Under the pieces are notes generated by a model that saw nothing but the letters and a program-made list of their open reading frames with translations, searched no databases and had not been told where the DNA came from. Positions 50,184 to 60,900 of a stretch of 64,000 nt of DNA are shown here, one piece after another. Each line of letters begins with the position of its first letter. The stretch's first letter is position 1. The DNA comes from Pantoea stewartii subsp. stewartii. Lineage in GTDB: Bacteria > Pseudomonadota > Gammaproteobacteria > Enterobacterales > Enterobacteriaceae. The translations under genes were made by a program, and so were the position numbers. Location of the stretch: positions 31,183 to 95,182 of the forward strand of contig NZ_VZPF01000003.1 of assembly GCF_008801695.1 (NCBI RefSeq), in the 5' to 3' direction.

Positions 50184-51035
50184 TCAGGCCTGACGGGCGG
50201 AGCCAGACCAGCTCAGATAGTCACTGACGACTTCACAACAGGCGGACTCCATCAGGGCGAGTAAGTCCGGCAGTTCGGTGGTGGGAGGGTGTTTAAGCGC
50301 CTGGTGCAGCGCCTGTTTACCGGCTTCAAATACCGCCGCGCCAACGTTAATCTTGGCGACGCCGTGCTGACTGACGCGCCGAATATCGTCCGCTGGCGTG
50401 CCACTGCCGCCGTGAAGCGCCAGTGGGCGCGATGAGGCCGCGTGCAGGTCTGCCAGACGCTGGAAATCGATTGTCGGCTGTACCCCAGCGGGATAAAGCC
50501 CATGCGCGGTGCCAACCGAAACCGCGAGCAGATCGATATGGGTCTGCTCAAGAAACGGCAGGACATCCGCCACCTGGGTCATTTTGACCGCCGCGTCGGC
50601 CAGCGCGTAGGTGGGCGCATCGGCGATATGGCCCAGTTCGCCTTCGACGCAAACCCCGGCGGTGTGGGCCATGTCGACCACGCGGGCCGTCTGACGAATG
50701 TTTTCGGCCAGCGGCTCCGCCGAAGCATCGATCATCAGCCCGGTAAAGCCTGCGCGAAAGGCCTGGCCAATCAGCGGAAAGGCCTTGCCATGATCGAGCG
50801 CCAGCGCGATTGGTACGCTGGCCTCCGCCGCCAGCGCCTGCACCAGCGGCACCGCGATGGCTGGCGGAAAATGACGGCTATGGCCTTGATACACATTCAG
50901 TATCAGGGGCGCACGCTGCGGCTCCGCCGCCTTAACCGCCGCCCGGGCACTTTCCAGGTTGAAGCAGTTGATGGCCAGAACGGCATATTTTTTCTGCGCA
51001 GCCTGGCTTATCAGGTCGTTCATTGCCGCGTACAT
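50184..51035 (-). CDS. Class II ketose-bisphosphate aldolase, second copy
   Basis: 283 residues from the ATG at 51035, which has AAGGAG five bases upstream. A GTG at 51041 is too close to that site. Motifs match the first copy (LALDHGKAF, CVEGELGHIAD, SVGTAHGLYP, ALHGGSGTP), but overall identity looks low, so this is not a recent duplicate. It starts 9 bp after the PTS IIC gene. Two different aldolases in one PTS operon suggest either two substrates or a hetero-oligomer. This is inferred. Confidence 0.87.
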   Translation of the reverse strand: MYAAMNDLISQAAQKKYAVLAINCFNLESARAAVKAAEPQRAPLILNVYQGHSRHFPPAIAVPLVQALAAEASVPIALALDHGKAFPLIGQAFRAGFTGLMIDASAEPLAENIRQTARVVDMAHTAGVCVEGELGHIADAPTYALADAAVKMTQVADVLPFLEQTHIDLLAVSVGTAHGLYPAGVQPTIDFQRLADLHAASSRPLALHGGSGTPADDIRRVSQHGVAKINVGAAVFEAGKQALHQALKHPPTTELPDLLALMESACCEVVSDYLSWSGSARQA

Positions 51036-51044
51036 ACTCACTCC

Positions 51045-52136
51045 TTATTCCAGTGTGAATTTAATGTCGTCGTCGCGAACGGTGTGATCTTCCACGTCGT
51101 CAAACTCTTCGTCGGCTTCAGTGACGGGCTTTTTCAGCAGCGAAAGCATGACGCCACAGATCGTGGTGCCGATACCGAGCGCCAGGCAGAACAACCCGGG
51201 TTTGGTGAACAGCGGTACGACAAACATGCCGCCGTGAGGCACCGGCGCTTCCACGCCCCAGACCATGATCAGGCCACCAGCAACGGCTGAGGCAACCACA
51301 CAACTCCCGACGACCCGGAACAGATCGCGTGCGGCAATGGGGATCACACCTTCGGTGATCATGCAGATCCCCATCAGGAAGGCCGCTTTCAGGGCTTCTT
51401 TTTCCGCGCGGGTGTACTTATGGCGCGTGAGCAGCCAGGAGAGCGTGATGCCAAAGGGCGGGATCATCGAACCGGCAAATTTGACCGCTTCCGGCCCGTA
51501 AATGCCGTCCACCAGCATGCCATCCGCAAACAGCGACATGGTTTTATTGACCGGCCCGCCGAAGTCAAAGGTCGCCATCGCCCCCAGAATCGCCCCCATG
51601 ATGAACTTAGAGCCCCCCTGCATTGATTCCAGCAGGGCGATCAGCGCCTTTTGCAGCCAGACAATGGGCTGACCGATAAACGTCATCATGAGCAGCCCGG
51701 CAATGATGGTGCTCAGTACGGGCAAGACCATGATCGGCATCAGCCCCTGCATCGATTGTGGCAACCGGATACTGCGCCGCAGCAGAATCACCGTGTAACC
51801 CACCAGGAAGCCACCCAGGATGCCACCGATAAAGCCGGTGCCAATCTGTCCGCAGATAAACCCGACGATCAAACCCGGCGCGAAGCCCGGCCTGTCGGCA
51901 ATCGAGTAAGCGATAGCCGCACTGATCAACGGGACGATTAAGCCCATGCCCCAGCCACCGATCTGGTTCAGCATCCAGGCGATCGTACCGGGATGTTTAC
52001 CCACATCGGGCCCGCCAATCACCTGACCCAGCGCAATGCAGATCCCGGCGGCGACAATCAGCGGGATCATCCAGGAGATCCCGGTTAACAGATGGCCTTT
52101 GATCGCTTGCCCGTACTGGCTTTTGTTAGCGTTCAT
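51045..52136 (-). CDS. PTS system fructose-type EIIC component
   Basis: 363 residues with about eight to nine transmembrane segments, including GHLLTGISWMIPLIVAAGI, FICGQIGTGFIGGILGGFL and the substrate-loop motif FDFGGPVNKTMS. The closest known pattern is FrwC/FruA IIC. It transports and phosphorylates a fructose-like sugar together with the adjacent IIB and IIA. A charged C-terminal tail is seen. The SD GAGGAGATC precedes the ATG. Confidence 0.92.
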   Translation of the reverse strand: MNANKSQYGQAIKGHLLTGISWMIPLIVAAGICIALGQVIGGPDVGKHPGTIAWMLNQIGGWGMGLIVPLISAAIAYSIADRPGFAPGLIVGFICGQIGTGFIGGILGGFLVGYTVILLRRSIRLPQSMQGLMPIMVLPVLSTIIAGLLMMTFIGQPIVWLQKALIALLESMQGGSKFIMGAILGAMATFDFGGPVNKTMSLFADGMLVDGIYGPEAVKFAGSMIPPFGITLSWLLTRHKYTRAEKEALKAAFLMGICMITEGVIPIAARDLFRVVGSCVVASAVAGGLIMVWGVEAPVPHGGMFVVPLFTKPGLFCLALGIGTTICGVMLSLLKKPVTEADEEFDDVEDHTVRDDDIKFTLE

Positions 52137-52147
52137 TGTGGATCTCC

Positions 52148-52462
52148 TCAGGCACGCGCCAGTGAATCCGCCACTTTTTCCAGAAACTTGATGGGCGACT
52201 TGATCACCACTTCGGTTTTCACCCGCACGATCGGTTTGCCACGAAAACGTTCCTCGCCGGTGATCTTCACGTCCACCGCCAGGATCACCACGTCGGCTGC
52301 CGCTATCGTTTCGGCATCCAGGGCGTTTTCTGTCCCGATGGTGCCCTGCGTTTCCACATGGATGGTGTGGCCAAGGGCGTGAGCGCCTTTGATCATTTTT
52401 TCACGCGCAATGTAGGTATGCGCGATGCCCGCCGTACAGGCGGCAACACAGACAATGTTCAT
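52148..52462 (-). CDS. PTS system fructose-type EIIB component
   Basis: 104 residues. The phosphocysteine is Cys9 in AACTAGIAHTYIA, the fructose-family IIB signature. HVETQGTIGTENAL is also typical. It accepts phosphate from the IIA encoded just upstream and passes it to the sugar bound by IIC. Confidence 0.93.
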   Translation of the reverse strand: MNIVCVAACTAGIAHTYIAREKMIKGAHALGHTIHVETQGTIGTENALDAETIAAADVVILAVDVKITGEERFRGKPIVRVKTEVVIKSPIKFLEKVADSLARA

Positions 52463-52482
52463 GATTACCTCGGACTCCAGGG

Positions 52483-52953
52483 TTAACAGAGGTCGGTTTC
52501 GGCGTACTGACTAAACAGCCGAATAATTTCGCTGGGATCGTTTTCCACCAGCAGTTGCGCAATCACCTCATCATCGGCCAGCGCACTGGCCACCTGTGAC
52601 AGCAGGCGAATATGGGTCGTGTTTTGATCTTCCAGCCGCACGGCAAACAGGATGATGCAGCGCACCTTGCTGCCATCCAGCGTCTCCCAGGGGATATCCA
52701 GCTGGCTGCGCCCGATGGCCAGCGTGGTTTGCTTAACGGCAGAGGACTTACCGTGAGGAATGGCGATATGATTCTCAAACCCGGTCGATCCCTCCGCCTC
52801 GCGTAGCCAGACATCGCGGATAAAGGCCTCTTTATCGCTAATGGCACCGTCACTGAACAGCAACTCCGTCAGTTCGATAATGGCCGCTTCTTTGCTGCTG
52901 GCCTGCAGATTGAGATTGACGCGGCATGGCGTGAGAATGCGAGAAATATCCAT
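52483..52953 (-). CDS. PTS system fructose/mannitol-type EIIA component
   Basis: 156 residues. The active His lies in GFENHIAIPHGKSSAV, the PTS_EIIA type 2 signature. It also contains VRCIILFAVRLEDQNTTHIRLLSQVA. It takes phosphate from HPr. It is first intact gene of the operon after the truncated regulator, 18 bp downstream of it. Confidence 0.93.
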   Translation of the reverse strand: MDISRILTPCRVNLNLQASSKEAAIIELTELLFSDGAISDKEAFIRDVWLREAEGSTGFENHIAIPHGKSSAVKQTTLAIGRSQLDIPWETLDGSKVRCIILFAVRLEDQNTTHIRLLSQVASALADDEVIAQLLVENDPSEIIRLFSQYAETDLC

Positions 52954-52971
52954 TAATCAGACCTCATTCAG

Positions 52972-53677
52972 TTAATGTTCTGCCAGTGCGCGCGTTGCGG
53001 CCTGTGGCAGTTGGCGACCAATCATGGCGTCCGTCACCCGGCGAATATCGTCGTCGTTAAAAAACGCAGTAACATACACGGTGGGCAAGGTGCTGATATC
53101 GAGATGAATGGTGGAGATGACCAGATCCACCGGCTCCTGCTGACAAAAGTCGTCCAGCGTGCTGGCCGAAATAACGCCCACGATAATCCAGTCCGGAAAG
53201 GCGCGCAGGATGCGACTTTTCAGCAAATGCGACGTGCCGACGCCGCTGGAACACACCAGCAAAATACGTTTATGGGCGATTTGCCGTTCAAGCGCGGCCT
53301 GAAAATGCACGCACAGATAACCGATCTCATCGTCATCGATTGGCCCATAATGAAACCGCTCGGCCGTTACCTGCATGGCGCGTTGGGTCAGCGTGAAAAT
53401 ATCCTGTAATTCCGCTTTTATGTCATCGAGTAAGGGATTGCGAATCGTAATATGATATTTAAGCCGGTTAAGTAGCGGCTTAATATGGAATAGCAAACCT
53501 TCAAATAATAAAGAATCGGTCGACAGACCCTTTTGGATGAATGCGGAAAAGCAATGAATTAATTCGAGCGTAATATTGCGCGATGCTGCATTTGAAAAAG
53601 GAGAGTGCGATAGCATGTGGCTGCCGCGTTCTTCGACTACAATGCCCGATGAAATAATATATTGATAAATAAATCCC
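52972..53677 (-). pseudogene. PRD/EIIB-domain transcriptional regulator (BglG/MtlR type), N-terminus removed by MITE
   Basis: The frame is open from the MITE boundary at 53677 (GFIYQYIISSGIVVEERGSH) to the stop at 52972. An internal ATG at 53616 would give 214 residues. It keeps the second PRD domain (ITLELIHCFSAFIQKGLSTD, YGPIDDDEIGYLCVHFQAAL) and an EIIB-like domain with CSSGVGTSH. The helix-turn-helix region and first PRD are missing. It is probably non-functional, which would leave the PTS operon without its activator. Confidence 0.85.
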
Positions 53678-53850
53678 GGCTTTGTTGAATAAATGGATTT
53701 TATGCTGTGGTACTATGAAAACGGTTGTTTCAGATAACATAAAATCAATGCATTACATGCTTGCGTATGACGGTGTTCTGTCTGGCATCAGCGTTTTCTA
53801 CCAAAACAGTGCAGACAAAACAGAATGATTACCTATTATTCAACAAAGCC
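53678..53850 (-). mobile_element. MITE copy B (IS903-type ends), no target duplication
   Basis: 173 bp, in the opposite orientation to the other three copies. Left flank is ATAAATCCC and right flank is ATAATTACG, so the expected 9-bp duplication is absent. It truncates the PTS regulator. This suggests recombination between two MITE copies rather than a simple insertion. The 145 bp from 53851 to 53995 to its right contain no recognised gene. Confidence 0.92.
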
Positions 53851-53995
53851 ATAATTACGTTACACACTCTGCTGTTTTGATGGCATTCATTGCATAAGCG
53901 TCAATACGATTGGTATGTGACGCTTGTCGTTATGGTGGCATCAGTTAAAAATACCGAATACAGGCAACGGTTCCTTCTGACGACTGTCAGAACGT

Positions 53996-56900
53996 TCAGG
54001 AGGATGTAACGTCCACAACCAGCTCACTGCCACGGTAGTACAGATGACGCACACCGTTAGTGCCGGTATCCTGATCGACCAGGCGGTTACCCGCATCATA
54101 GTGGTAGTGACCGCCAGTCAGATTTTCGCCTGCAACAGAATTCAGCCGTCCAAGGCCGTCGTATGCCAGCACCCGTCCGGCTTCATCCTTAATCATCCGG
54201 CCATCTGCATCATATTCCAGCGGGATGTGTGGCGGATAACTGTCATGGCTGTGAGTCACTGATGTCAGTTGTGTCGGGTCATTTCTGTTTCCGTATACAT
54301 AGGTCATGGTATCTGTGCTGTCATCTGCGAAGGTGGAAATTACTGCCGTCAGATTATTCAGGGCGTCATACTGATAAGTTACTTCTGATAATGGGTTTCC
54401 ATAAGCGTCAGGGACAGGAGGTGTACCGGTAATGCCGTAGTGAACCAGCCGGTTTCGCGCGTCATATTCAAACATTTCATTACGATTAATGCTGTCAGCC
54501 GCCCCTGTTGCTGCCAGACTCTTGCTTTCGAGCAGGCCATTTAATGACCACGATGACGTCGTAACAAGAGATGTTCCGGCACTGTCCGTGACGGTCTGTT
54601 TGATTTCACGACCGAAATCATCATATTCCAGCTCGGTGATAAAACTGTCAGCTCCCCCTGTATTTTTCACCGTCTGTTTGTGCATACGCCCCAGTTCATC
54701 GTATTCAAAGGACGCCTGAAGCTCCCCGTCAATAAGGGCGGTTATACGACCATACTCATCCCGGCTGTAAACCATCTTACTTCCGGTAATATCCTGATAA
54801 GTAACCGCTGAGCCCGAAAGAGTGCTGGAGTGTGAGGCCACGTTTTGCCGGGTGCCCCGCATAAATGTTTCAGTTGCCAGAGAACCGGAATCGTTCCATA
54901 AATAATCATTGCCGATCTCCCCCTCCAGCTCCTGTAACAAACGTCCTGTTCTCTTGTCATAACTGAATGTCTGCGTCACATCGTCAGCCACCACGCTGCT
55001 AACCACATTGCCCAGCTCGGGGATATAGGTATATTGCAGTTGTTTACCTGACGGAAGCGTCACTAATGACGGCCCCGTGGATGCTCCTTCATAAACGTAT
55101 GTGGTCGTCCTGCCTCCACTCACCTGTTTTGTCAGGCGACCAAGACTGTCAAATTCCTGAGTTCCCAGCAGCCAGGTCTGAGTATTGCCCCCCGCATCAG
55201 GACCCGTGACAGTGATACTGGCTACCTGCTCTCCTGCCAGATGAGGGGAATAGGTTCTGGTCACTACACTGCCATCTGGCAGAGTTTGTGTAAGAACGCG
55301 ACCAAAGGCGTCATAGGTTCGTTCTGTGACATTACCTCGCTCATCTGTTTCTCTGCGCAGTTGCCCCCAGCCGTCCCAGCCATAAAGACGCGTACCCTGG
55401 GTATTATTAGAAGTATCTGTTAACGTATCCGTCAGAGCCAGATAGCTTGCTGTATCAAAAGACGTGGCAACGGAGCCTGTTATCGTCGTGGTATTGCCGG
55501 CATCGCCTTGCATATAGGTTGTTTGTTTCAATGCCAGCGGGTCCGACTCCTGAACGTGCCGGGTATTGTCACTGAAGCGTTGTGTCCGGACGCCACCCCA
55601 GTCATCATTGAGTACAGTCGTTTGCAAACTGTATGAGATACTCTTGCCTGAGTCTGGTAGCCAGTCGCTGCTTAAACCCGTTGACACCCGGCCCAGTAAA
55701 TCAAAGGATTGTGAGTATATATCGTAGAATTTTTTCGTTACATCAGGATCGAATTGCTGCCGCCCGATTTCACGACCTGCGCTGTCAAATAAAATCCTCA
55801 GTTGATTGCCTGTGGTATCTGTCTGGGTGGTGACGGGACCGTTATCACCCATGGAATAATCCCAGCGAACAACATTCTCATACTCAGTATCAGGAGCGAC
55901 AGTTTGTGAAACAATACGCCCCAGAAGATCGTATTCATGTTTTACTGTTACGCCAAGGGGATCTGTCTCGCTGAACAACAGGCCAGAAAATAATGACAGG
56001 GTACGACTGTGGGTGGATTCAAGGTTATCGTGGCCAGTAAAGGTGACCTTCTGAATCATACTCCCGTCACTGACGGAAGTGGCAAATGTCTGGCGTGTTG
56101 TGTATGAGTTTACGCCATCATATCTGATTCCCGTAATTTTAATAACGCGCCCAAAATCAGAGCTGAGGCTGTCGGAATTATATTCAGTCGTCTGCTCTGA
56201 AAGGAGAATATTACCGGAACTTAGCTTACGGGTATTTTGTACCACGCAGCGGGTATCACCTAACAAAGTATAAGAATACTCTGCAAATTCAGGGGTGGTG
56301 TCATCATCTTTACGAGGTTTGTGCGTTTTCTTTTTCAGAAAGCGAATAAATCCATTGGGTTCAGCCGGACAATTATCCCCATCCCCTTCTGCGGGATAAT
56401 AATCATAATACGTCTCATACCCATCAGGACTTTTCTCATATACAGGATTTCCGTACTCATCAAAATCTGTCAGCGTGATTTCTGTCCGGCTCTTTTCACC
56501 ATCAGGTTTTGAGCTGTCTGTAAAGGTTCGGGTCTGTTGTTTGGGGAACTGAAAGTTGGCTGGCTGATCATCAAAGGATTTCCCACTGATGGCATAGTAC
56601 TCCGTCTTTGTTAAAACCTGGCAGGTCGTTCCCACTATAGCGCTCTGTTCACTGGTCTGTAAGTGATAATTGCTATATGTTCTTTTGACTCTGCTAAGAG
56701 GATTACCTTGCTTATCATGAGCCGTTTCAGTACTGGTGTACTCGTAATCTCCCAGAACGCCATACAGATAATCAGTATCATTATCCCAGGAATATTGATT
56801 ACTTCCGCCATACCCGAGAAAATTTTTATCTGAAAACTCATAACTCAGGTGTCGGAGTAACTGTCCATCCTTACCTGATTGTTTATAACTGATAACGTAA

Positions 56901-57682
56901 GGAACCGTTTGGCCTGGGCCACCAGTAGGGAACCTGTGTCCGGTCGCCGAATAATTTACCAGCTCCTTAAGCCCTGTGGGCCCGCTCACCACAGTCAGGA
57001 TTTTATTGGTGTACCCCAGCGCCCAAGACAATTCAGCAGAATCATGCTTGTTCATCACTGACGTCAGGAAATCATTCTGAAATTTAAGCAAAACACTGTG
57101 TTCCTCAGTACTGCCGGGCCAGATGCTAAAAGTCACCATGGCTGTGGTGTGCTTAATGTTCAGCAATGTGCGGGATTCATCACTGACTGAGGTAAGTCTT
57201 TTACCGTTACCATAAGTTTCCCACTTAAGCACTAACTTACGATTCGCGGGAGAGATAATTTCCTCTGCGACCTTCATGCTCCCGCCCTTTGAAGATGCAG
57301 TCAGACGCTCGGTGACACCATTTTTGTAGAAAATATAATAACCATCCTCTCGAATTTCAGCCCTGAAATTGACAGGTTTAGAGTGAATAATATTAAGAGC
57401 GTGGTTGGCTTCACTTACCTTATAACGTTCTCCACTGGAGAGCTGAAGTGTTCGGGTGCTTTTATCATAGCTGGAAACAGGGAGGTTAACACCAATACCA
57501 TACCCGGTATTAGTTGTATTTAAAGGTGAGTAGCAGAGCACAACTGGCATTGATGGCCCCAGGCCGGCATTACCCGTGAGATGTGCAACAGAAAAGTTAT
57601 AGTTGTACATTCCTGTGCGAGGATCAACGGCACCTGAAAATGCGCTAAGGAAATTGCCACTCTGAGAAGTAAAATCTGACAT
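53996..57682 (-). CDS. RHS/YD-repeat protein lacking a C-terminal toxin domain
   Basis: 1,228 residues. The N-terminus (SGNFLSAFSGAVDPRTGMYN, LGPSMPVVLCYSPLN) is the type seen in free-standing RHS proteins. Dozens of YD repeats follow from about 430 to the end (YDLLGRIVSQT, YDAFGRVLTQT, YDELGRMHKQT, YDDFGREIKQT, YDGLGRLNSVAGE). It stops at YYRGSELVVDVTSS, before the usual core end with the PxxxxDPxG-type cleavage motif and toxin tip. There is no signal peptide and no SpvB or VgrG/PAAR domain. It may form an RHS shell with a separately encoded tip, or be truncated. The MITE sits at its ribosome site. AT-rich. Confidence 0.85.
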   Translation of the reverse strand: MSDFTSQSGNFLSAFSGAVDPRTGMYNYNFSVAHLTGNAGLGPSMPVVLCYSPLNTTNTGYGIGVNLPVSSYDKSTRTLQLSSGERYKVSEANHALNIIHSKPVNFRAEIREDGYYIFYKNGVTERLTASSKGGSMKVAEEIISPANRKLVLKWETYGNGKRLTSVSDESRTLLNIKHTTAMVTFSIWPGSTEEHSVLLKFQNDFLTSVMNKHDSAELSWALGYTNKILTVVSGPTGLKELVNYSATGHRFPTGGPGQTVPYVISYKQSGKDGQLLRHLSYEFSDKNFLGYGGSNQYSWDNDTDYLYGVLGDYEYTSTETAHDKQGNPLSRVKRTYSNYHLQTSEQSAIVGTTCQVLTKTEYYAISGKSFDDQPANFQFPKQQTRTFTDSSKPDGEKSRTEITLTDFDEYGNPVYEKSPDGYETYYDYYPAEGDGDNCPAEPNGFIRFLKKKTHKPRKDDDTTPEFAEYSYTLLGDTRCVVQNTRKLSSGNILLSEQTTEYNSDSLSSDFGRVIKITGIRYDGVNSYTTRQTFATSVSDGSMIQKVTFTGHDNLESTHSRTLSLFSGLLFSETDPLGVTVKHEYDLLGRIVSQTVAPDTEYENVVRWDYSMGDNGPVTTQTDTTGNQLRILFDSAGREIGRQQFDPDVTKKFYDIYSQSFDLLGRVSTGLSSDWLPDSGKSISYSLQTTVLNDDWGGVRTQRFSDNTRHVQESDPLALKQTTYMQGDAGNTTTITGSVATSFDTASYLALTDTLTDTSNNTQGTRLYGWDGWGQLRRETDERGNVTERTYDAFGRVLTQTLPDGSVVTRTYSPHLAGEQVASITVTGPDAGGNTQTWLLGTQEFDSLGRLTKQVSGGRTTTYVYEGASTGPSLVTLPSGKQLQYTYIPELGNVVSSVVADDVTQTFSYDKRTGRLLQELEGEIGNDYLWNDSGSLATETFMRGTRQNVASHSSTLSGSAVTYQDITGSKMVYSRDEYGRITALIDGELQASFEYDELGRMHKQTVKNTGGADSFITELEYDDFGREIKQTVTDSAGTSLVTTSSWSLNGLLESKSLAATGAADSINRNEMFEYDARNRLVHYGITGTPPVPDAYGNPLSEVTYQYDALNNLTAVISTFADDSTDTMTYVYGNRNDPTQLTSVTHSHDSYPPHIPLEYDADGRMIKDEAGRVLAYDGLGRLNSVAGENLTGGHYHYDAGNRLVDQDTGTNGVRHLYYRGSELVVDVTSS

Positions 57683-57697
57683 ATTTTATACTCCATA

Positions 57698-57870
57698 GGC
57701 TTTGTTGAATAATAGGTAATCATTCTGTTTTGTCTGCACTGTTTTGGTAGAAAACGCTGATGCCAGACAGAACACCGTCATACGCAAGCATGTAATGCAT
57801 TGATTTTATGTTATCTGAAACAACCGTTTTCATAGTACCACAGCATAAAATCCATTTATTCAACAAAGCC
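57698..57870 (+). mobile_element. MITE copy C (IS903-type ends), at the RHS gene ribosome site
   Basis: 173 bp. The target duplication ACTCCATA(G) is seen at 57690-57697 and 57871-57879. It is 8 or 9 bp depending on whether the first G is counted. On the minus strand the duplicated sequence is TATGGAGT, which holds the SD of the RHS gene, so a ribosome site is kept next to the start codon. Confidence 0.93.
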
Positions 57871-57960
57871 ACTCCATAGTTAAAAACATATGTGAATGCA
57901 AAATTATTAAATAACCCTGCTCAGGGTAATTACCCTGAGCAGTCTGTATATGACAGAATA

Positions 57961-60900
57961 TTAAATGATTGCAGGCGTCACATAATGCTCGTGGTCATCC
58001 CACCGTAAAGTTATGTTCCCGAAGTTACCATAACGATCTGTTACCGTGATTTTTACTGGATTTAGTGAGTTATCCCACCCTAGTGGATTGACTTCTGCAT
58101 CAGGAATTTTAAAAATATACCCTGAAAATAGAATGCTGCTGCCACCTGATGAGGGGGTAGAAATATTACTTACCTCGAGGCGATACTTTTTATCACCATT
58201 GTGGAAATAGATAACACCCTCCAAATCATGAGTATCCTTCCCCTCAAACTGTTTCGCGTCGAAGTAAATCATTGCGCTTGATTTTAATGCGGGATCATCT
58301 GTACTTCCGCTACCAGCGTGATACCCCGCGACAGAACAACTTTTACGTAGTTTATCGTAGGGAAGGCAGGAAAAGCTCAACTCATTTTTTATATCCCCCC
58401 AACTCTGATTTTCGGTATTCACCGTTTCATTAATTACAGGATTATAATCCATAATTACCGTTTTAAAACCGGAACCATCTTGGTTGGCAGGGGCTATTTC
58501 AACAATGCTTTGATAACACTCACCAGTTGATTTACTAACATACGAATCACCAGTAATAACCGTAAAACTCAAATTATCCTTAATCTTTACTGGGGCATCA
58601 CTGCCATATTTAATGTTCATTTTATCTGAATAGTTGATCGGTTGCAGCGTTTTGACGGTTACCTTACTGTCGAACCCATCGTCGATATCTTTTGCTGTTG
58701 AAACATACTTGTTTTCTGCGTCTGGGTTAACCAACTGGACTTTGACAGCAATATCTTTCGTAAGTGCCCCCTGGTTTGCTGTAACATATAACGATATGAC
58801 ATTAGTTCCCGACTGCAATACCGTTGGAGAAGTATTATAGTCGTTAATCTTATCTGTATATGCCCATACACCGGCATTTGATATTTCTTCTCCAGTAGAG
58901 TAATCAACGAGCGTGATATATGGAATAATATCTTGCGCCAGTACATTTACATGATCGCCGTCTTTATCTTGTGCATTGATATTAATTTGCATGGTAGCCT
59001 GGTTCAGGCCGTTACCGTAGATTTCAGTTCCTGCAGCGGATGACCCCACAGTGCTGATTGAAAGGGTGGTAAGTTCCTTTACACGACTCCACGGTGATAC
59101 TGAAGGCTGCAGTTCAACAAGCGCATAACCTGCGACTGCATCAGGTTCATCCTGAGTTATTTTGATAAATACCAGTTGTGGCTGGGTAATCACATCAGGT
59201 GCGTGATAATCACACGACCAGATATGCATCTTATCTTCGGATGGCTGCTTCACAGGATCAGACAACGTGCCCAGCACCGGGTAATTTGTCCATTTCTCTG
59301 CATCAAAGTGTCTGTTTTGCGAACTGAAACTTGCGGTGCTTTTTTCTGTCACATTAAGTGTATATGCCGGTGTGACAGGGAAGCCCAATTCAATCTGCTC
59401 TCCCCACAGACAAATGATCGCACGGGACTGCTCCCCGGACGGTAAGCTTGCTACGGCGCTGATAACAATCGGCTCATCAGTATCGTATTGACCGGCTGGC
59501 GGTGTATAAACCCCATTTTTATCAATACTTCCGGCATCACTGACATCCGCGACAAGCGTCCATGTCACTTTCTTTTCAGCAGAACCAGCCAGGTAGGCTG
59601 TGAACTGTATCGGGCTCACCGCCTTTTCTTTTACGAGAATAAATGCAGGTTCCACATCTAGCGCAGAGACCAGCACCGTTGCAATGGCAATGCTTTTAAG
59701 GCCCCCACTGGTAGTTGCGGTAATGATAGCATTTTTAGTCTGGGTAATGTCTCCGGTAGCTGGAGCAGTATACAGCCCGTTAGAGTCAATGCTGCCCACT
59801 CCGTCTACCGACCAGACAAGCCCTTGTGGTGCAGAACCATCACTCAGGCTGGCGCTGAACTGTAATGTCTGTCCGCAGCCAATCACTGACTCATCCGGAG
59901 TAATGGTTAATGTTGTCAGTGACTGTGCAACCTCACCGTATAAAGCCAGGTCCCCGGGATTATAAACTTCGCTGAAAGACAGAATGTTATCTCCGGGGAA
60001 CAGGACGTTACTGAGGTAGAAGGTCTTGATGCTGTCCAGAGAGAATAAACCGTTTTTATTCAGATTAGAGGTCGCTTCATTGGCGAAATCCTCTGTTGCA
60101 AGCGTACCGAAATCGTACCATGGCGCTTTAGAGTCTGCTTGCAACTTAAAATCGGCCTTGCCGTTAAAGATTACATTCCCTTTATCGTCCAGTGTCAGTT
60201 TTGCTAAAAATTGACCTGAACGGTAGAAAATATCATCTTGCGTCTGAAAAATTGGCTCATCTAAGGTGGAAGCCTCAAAAGTAAATGTATCAGTGAACGC
60301 TTCTTCCACGAATTGAGCTTTAATAGTTTGATTATCATCGCCCTTAACCATCTTTAGACCAGACATTGATAATCGAGCGGGTCTCTTATTTTGGTCTTTA
60401 TCTGAACTCCACATAGCCAGAAGGCCACCCATTGTAGCAATACTTTTCTGAATAACATTTGTGGTCGGCACATAGCCATCAGTGAATTTGAGAGAATAGT
60501 TGCCGTCTGTTTCTGAGGTTTCCGATTTAAAGTCTGTAATCCGGCTCTTAAAGTTATCAGCCAGTAACGGACCATACAACAGCTTATCAGAAATCAGCAG
60601 TGTCGCGGATTTTCCTTCCGGAATAACCCAGGGCTGACTGTCGTTATCGGAAGGTAGAGTTCCTTTGCCACCATACTGTGTCTTGATAAATACCAGTACG
60701 GCACCATCAGCATTACTGGCAGATGCCAGTGCACTACTACCTGGGTATTTTTGTGTACGCACGACAAATTCATCAGGATAAAGTGTCTCCTGATTATCGT
60801 CATGCTTCAGTTCGCCAAGCGTATAGCTCATAGGGTTGCTGTTAAGGAAGTTTTGAAAAGCCAGGATAACGTCAGCAGGCAGATCGTTTAGCCCCTCAAT

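Noticed and set aside
53501..53740. 79-codon minus-strand frame across MITE copy B
   Set aside because: It is mostly MITE sequence (starts MLSETTVFIVPQHKIH, as in copy A) and reads the regulator in a wrong frame.
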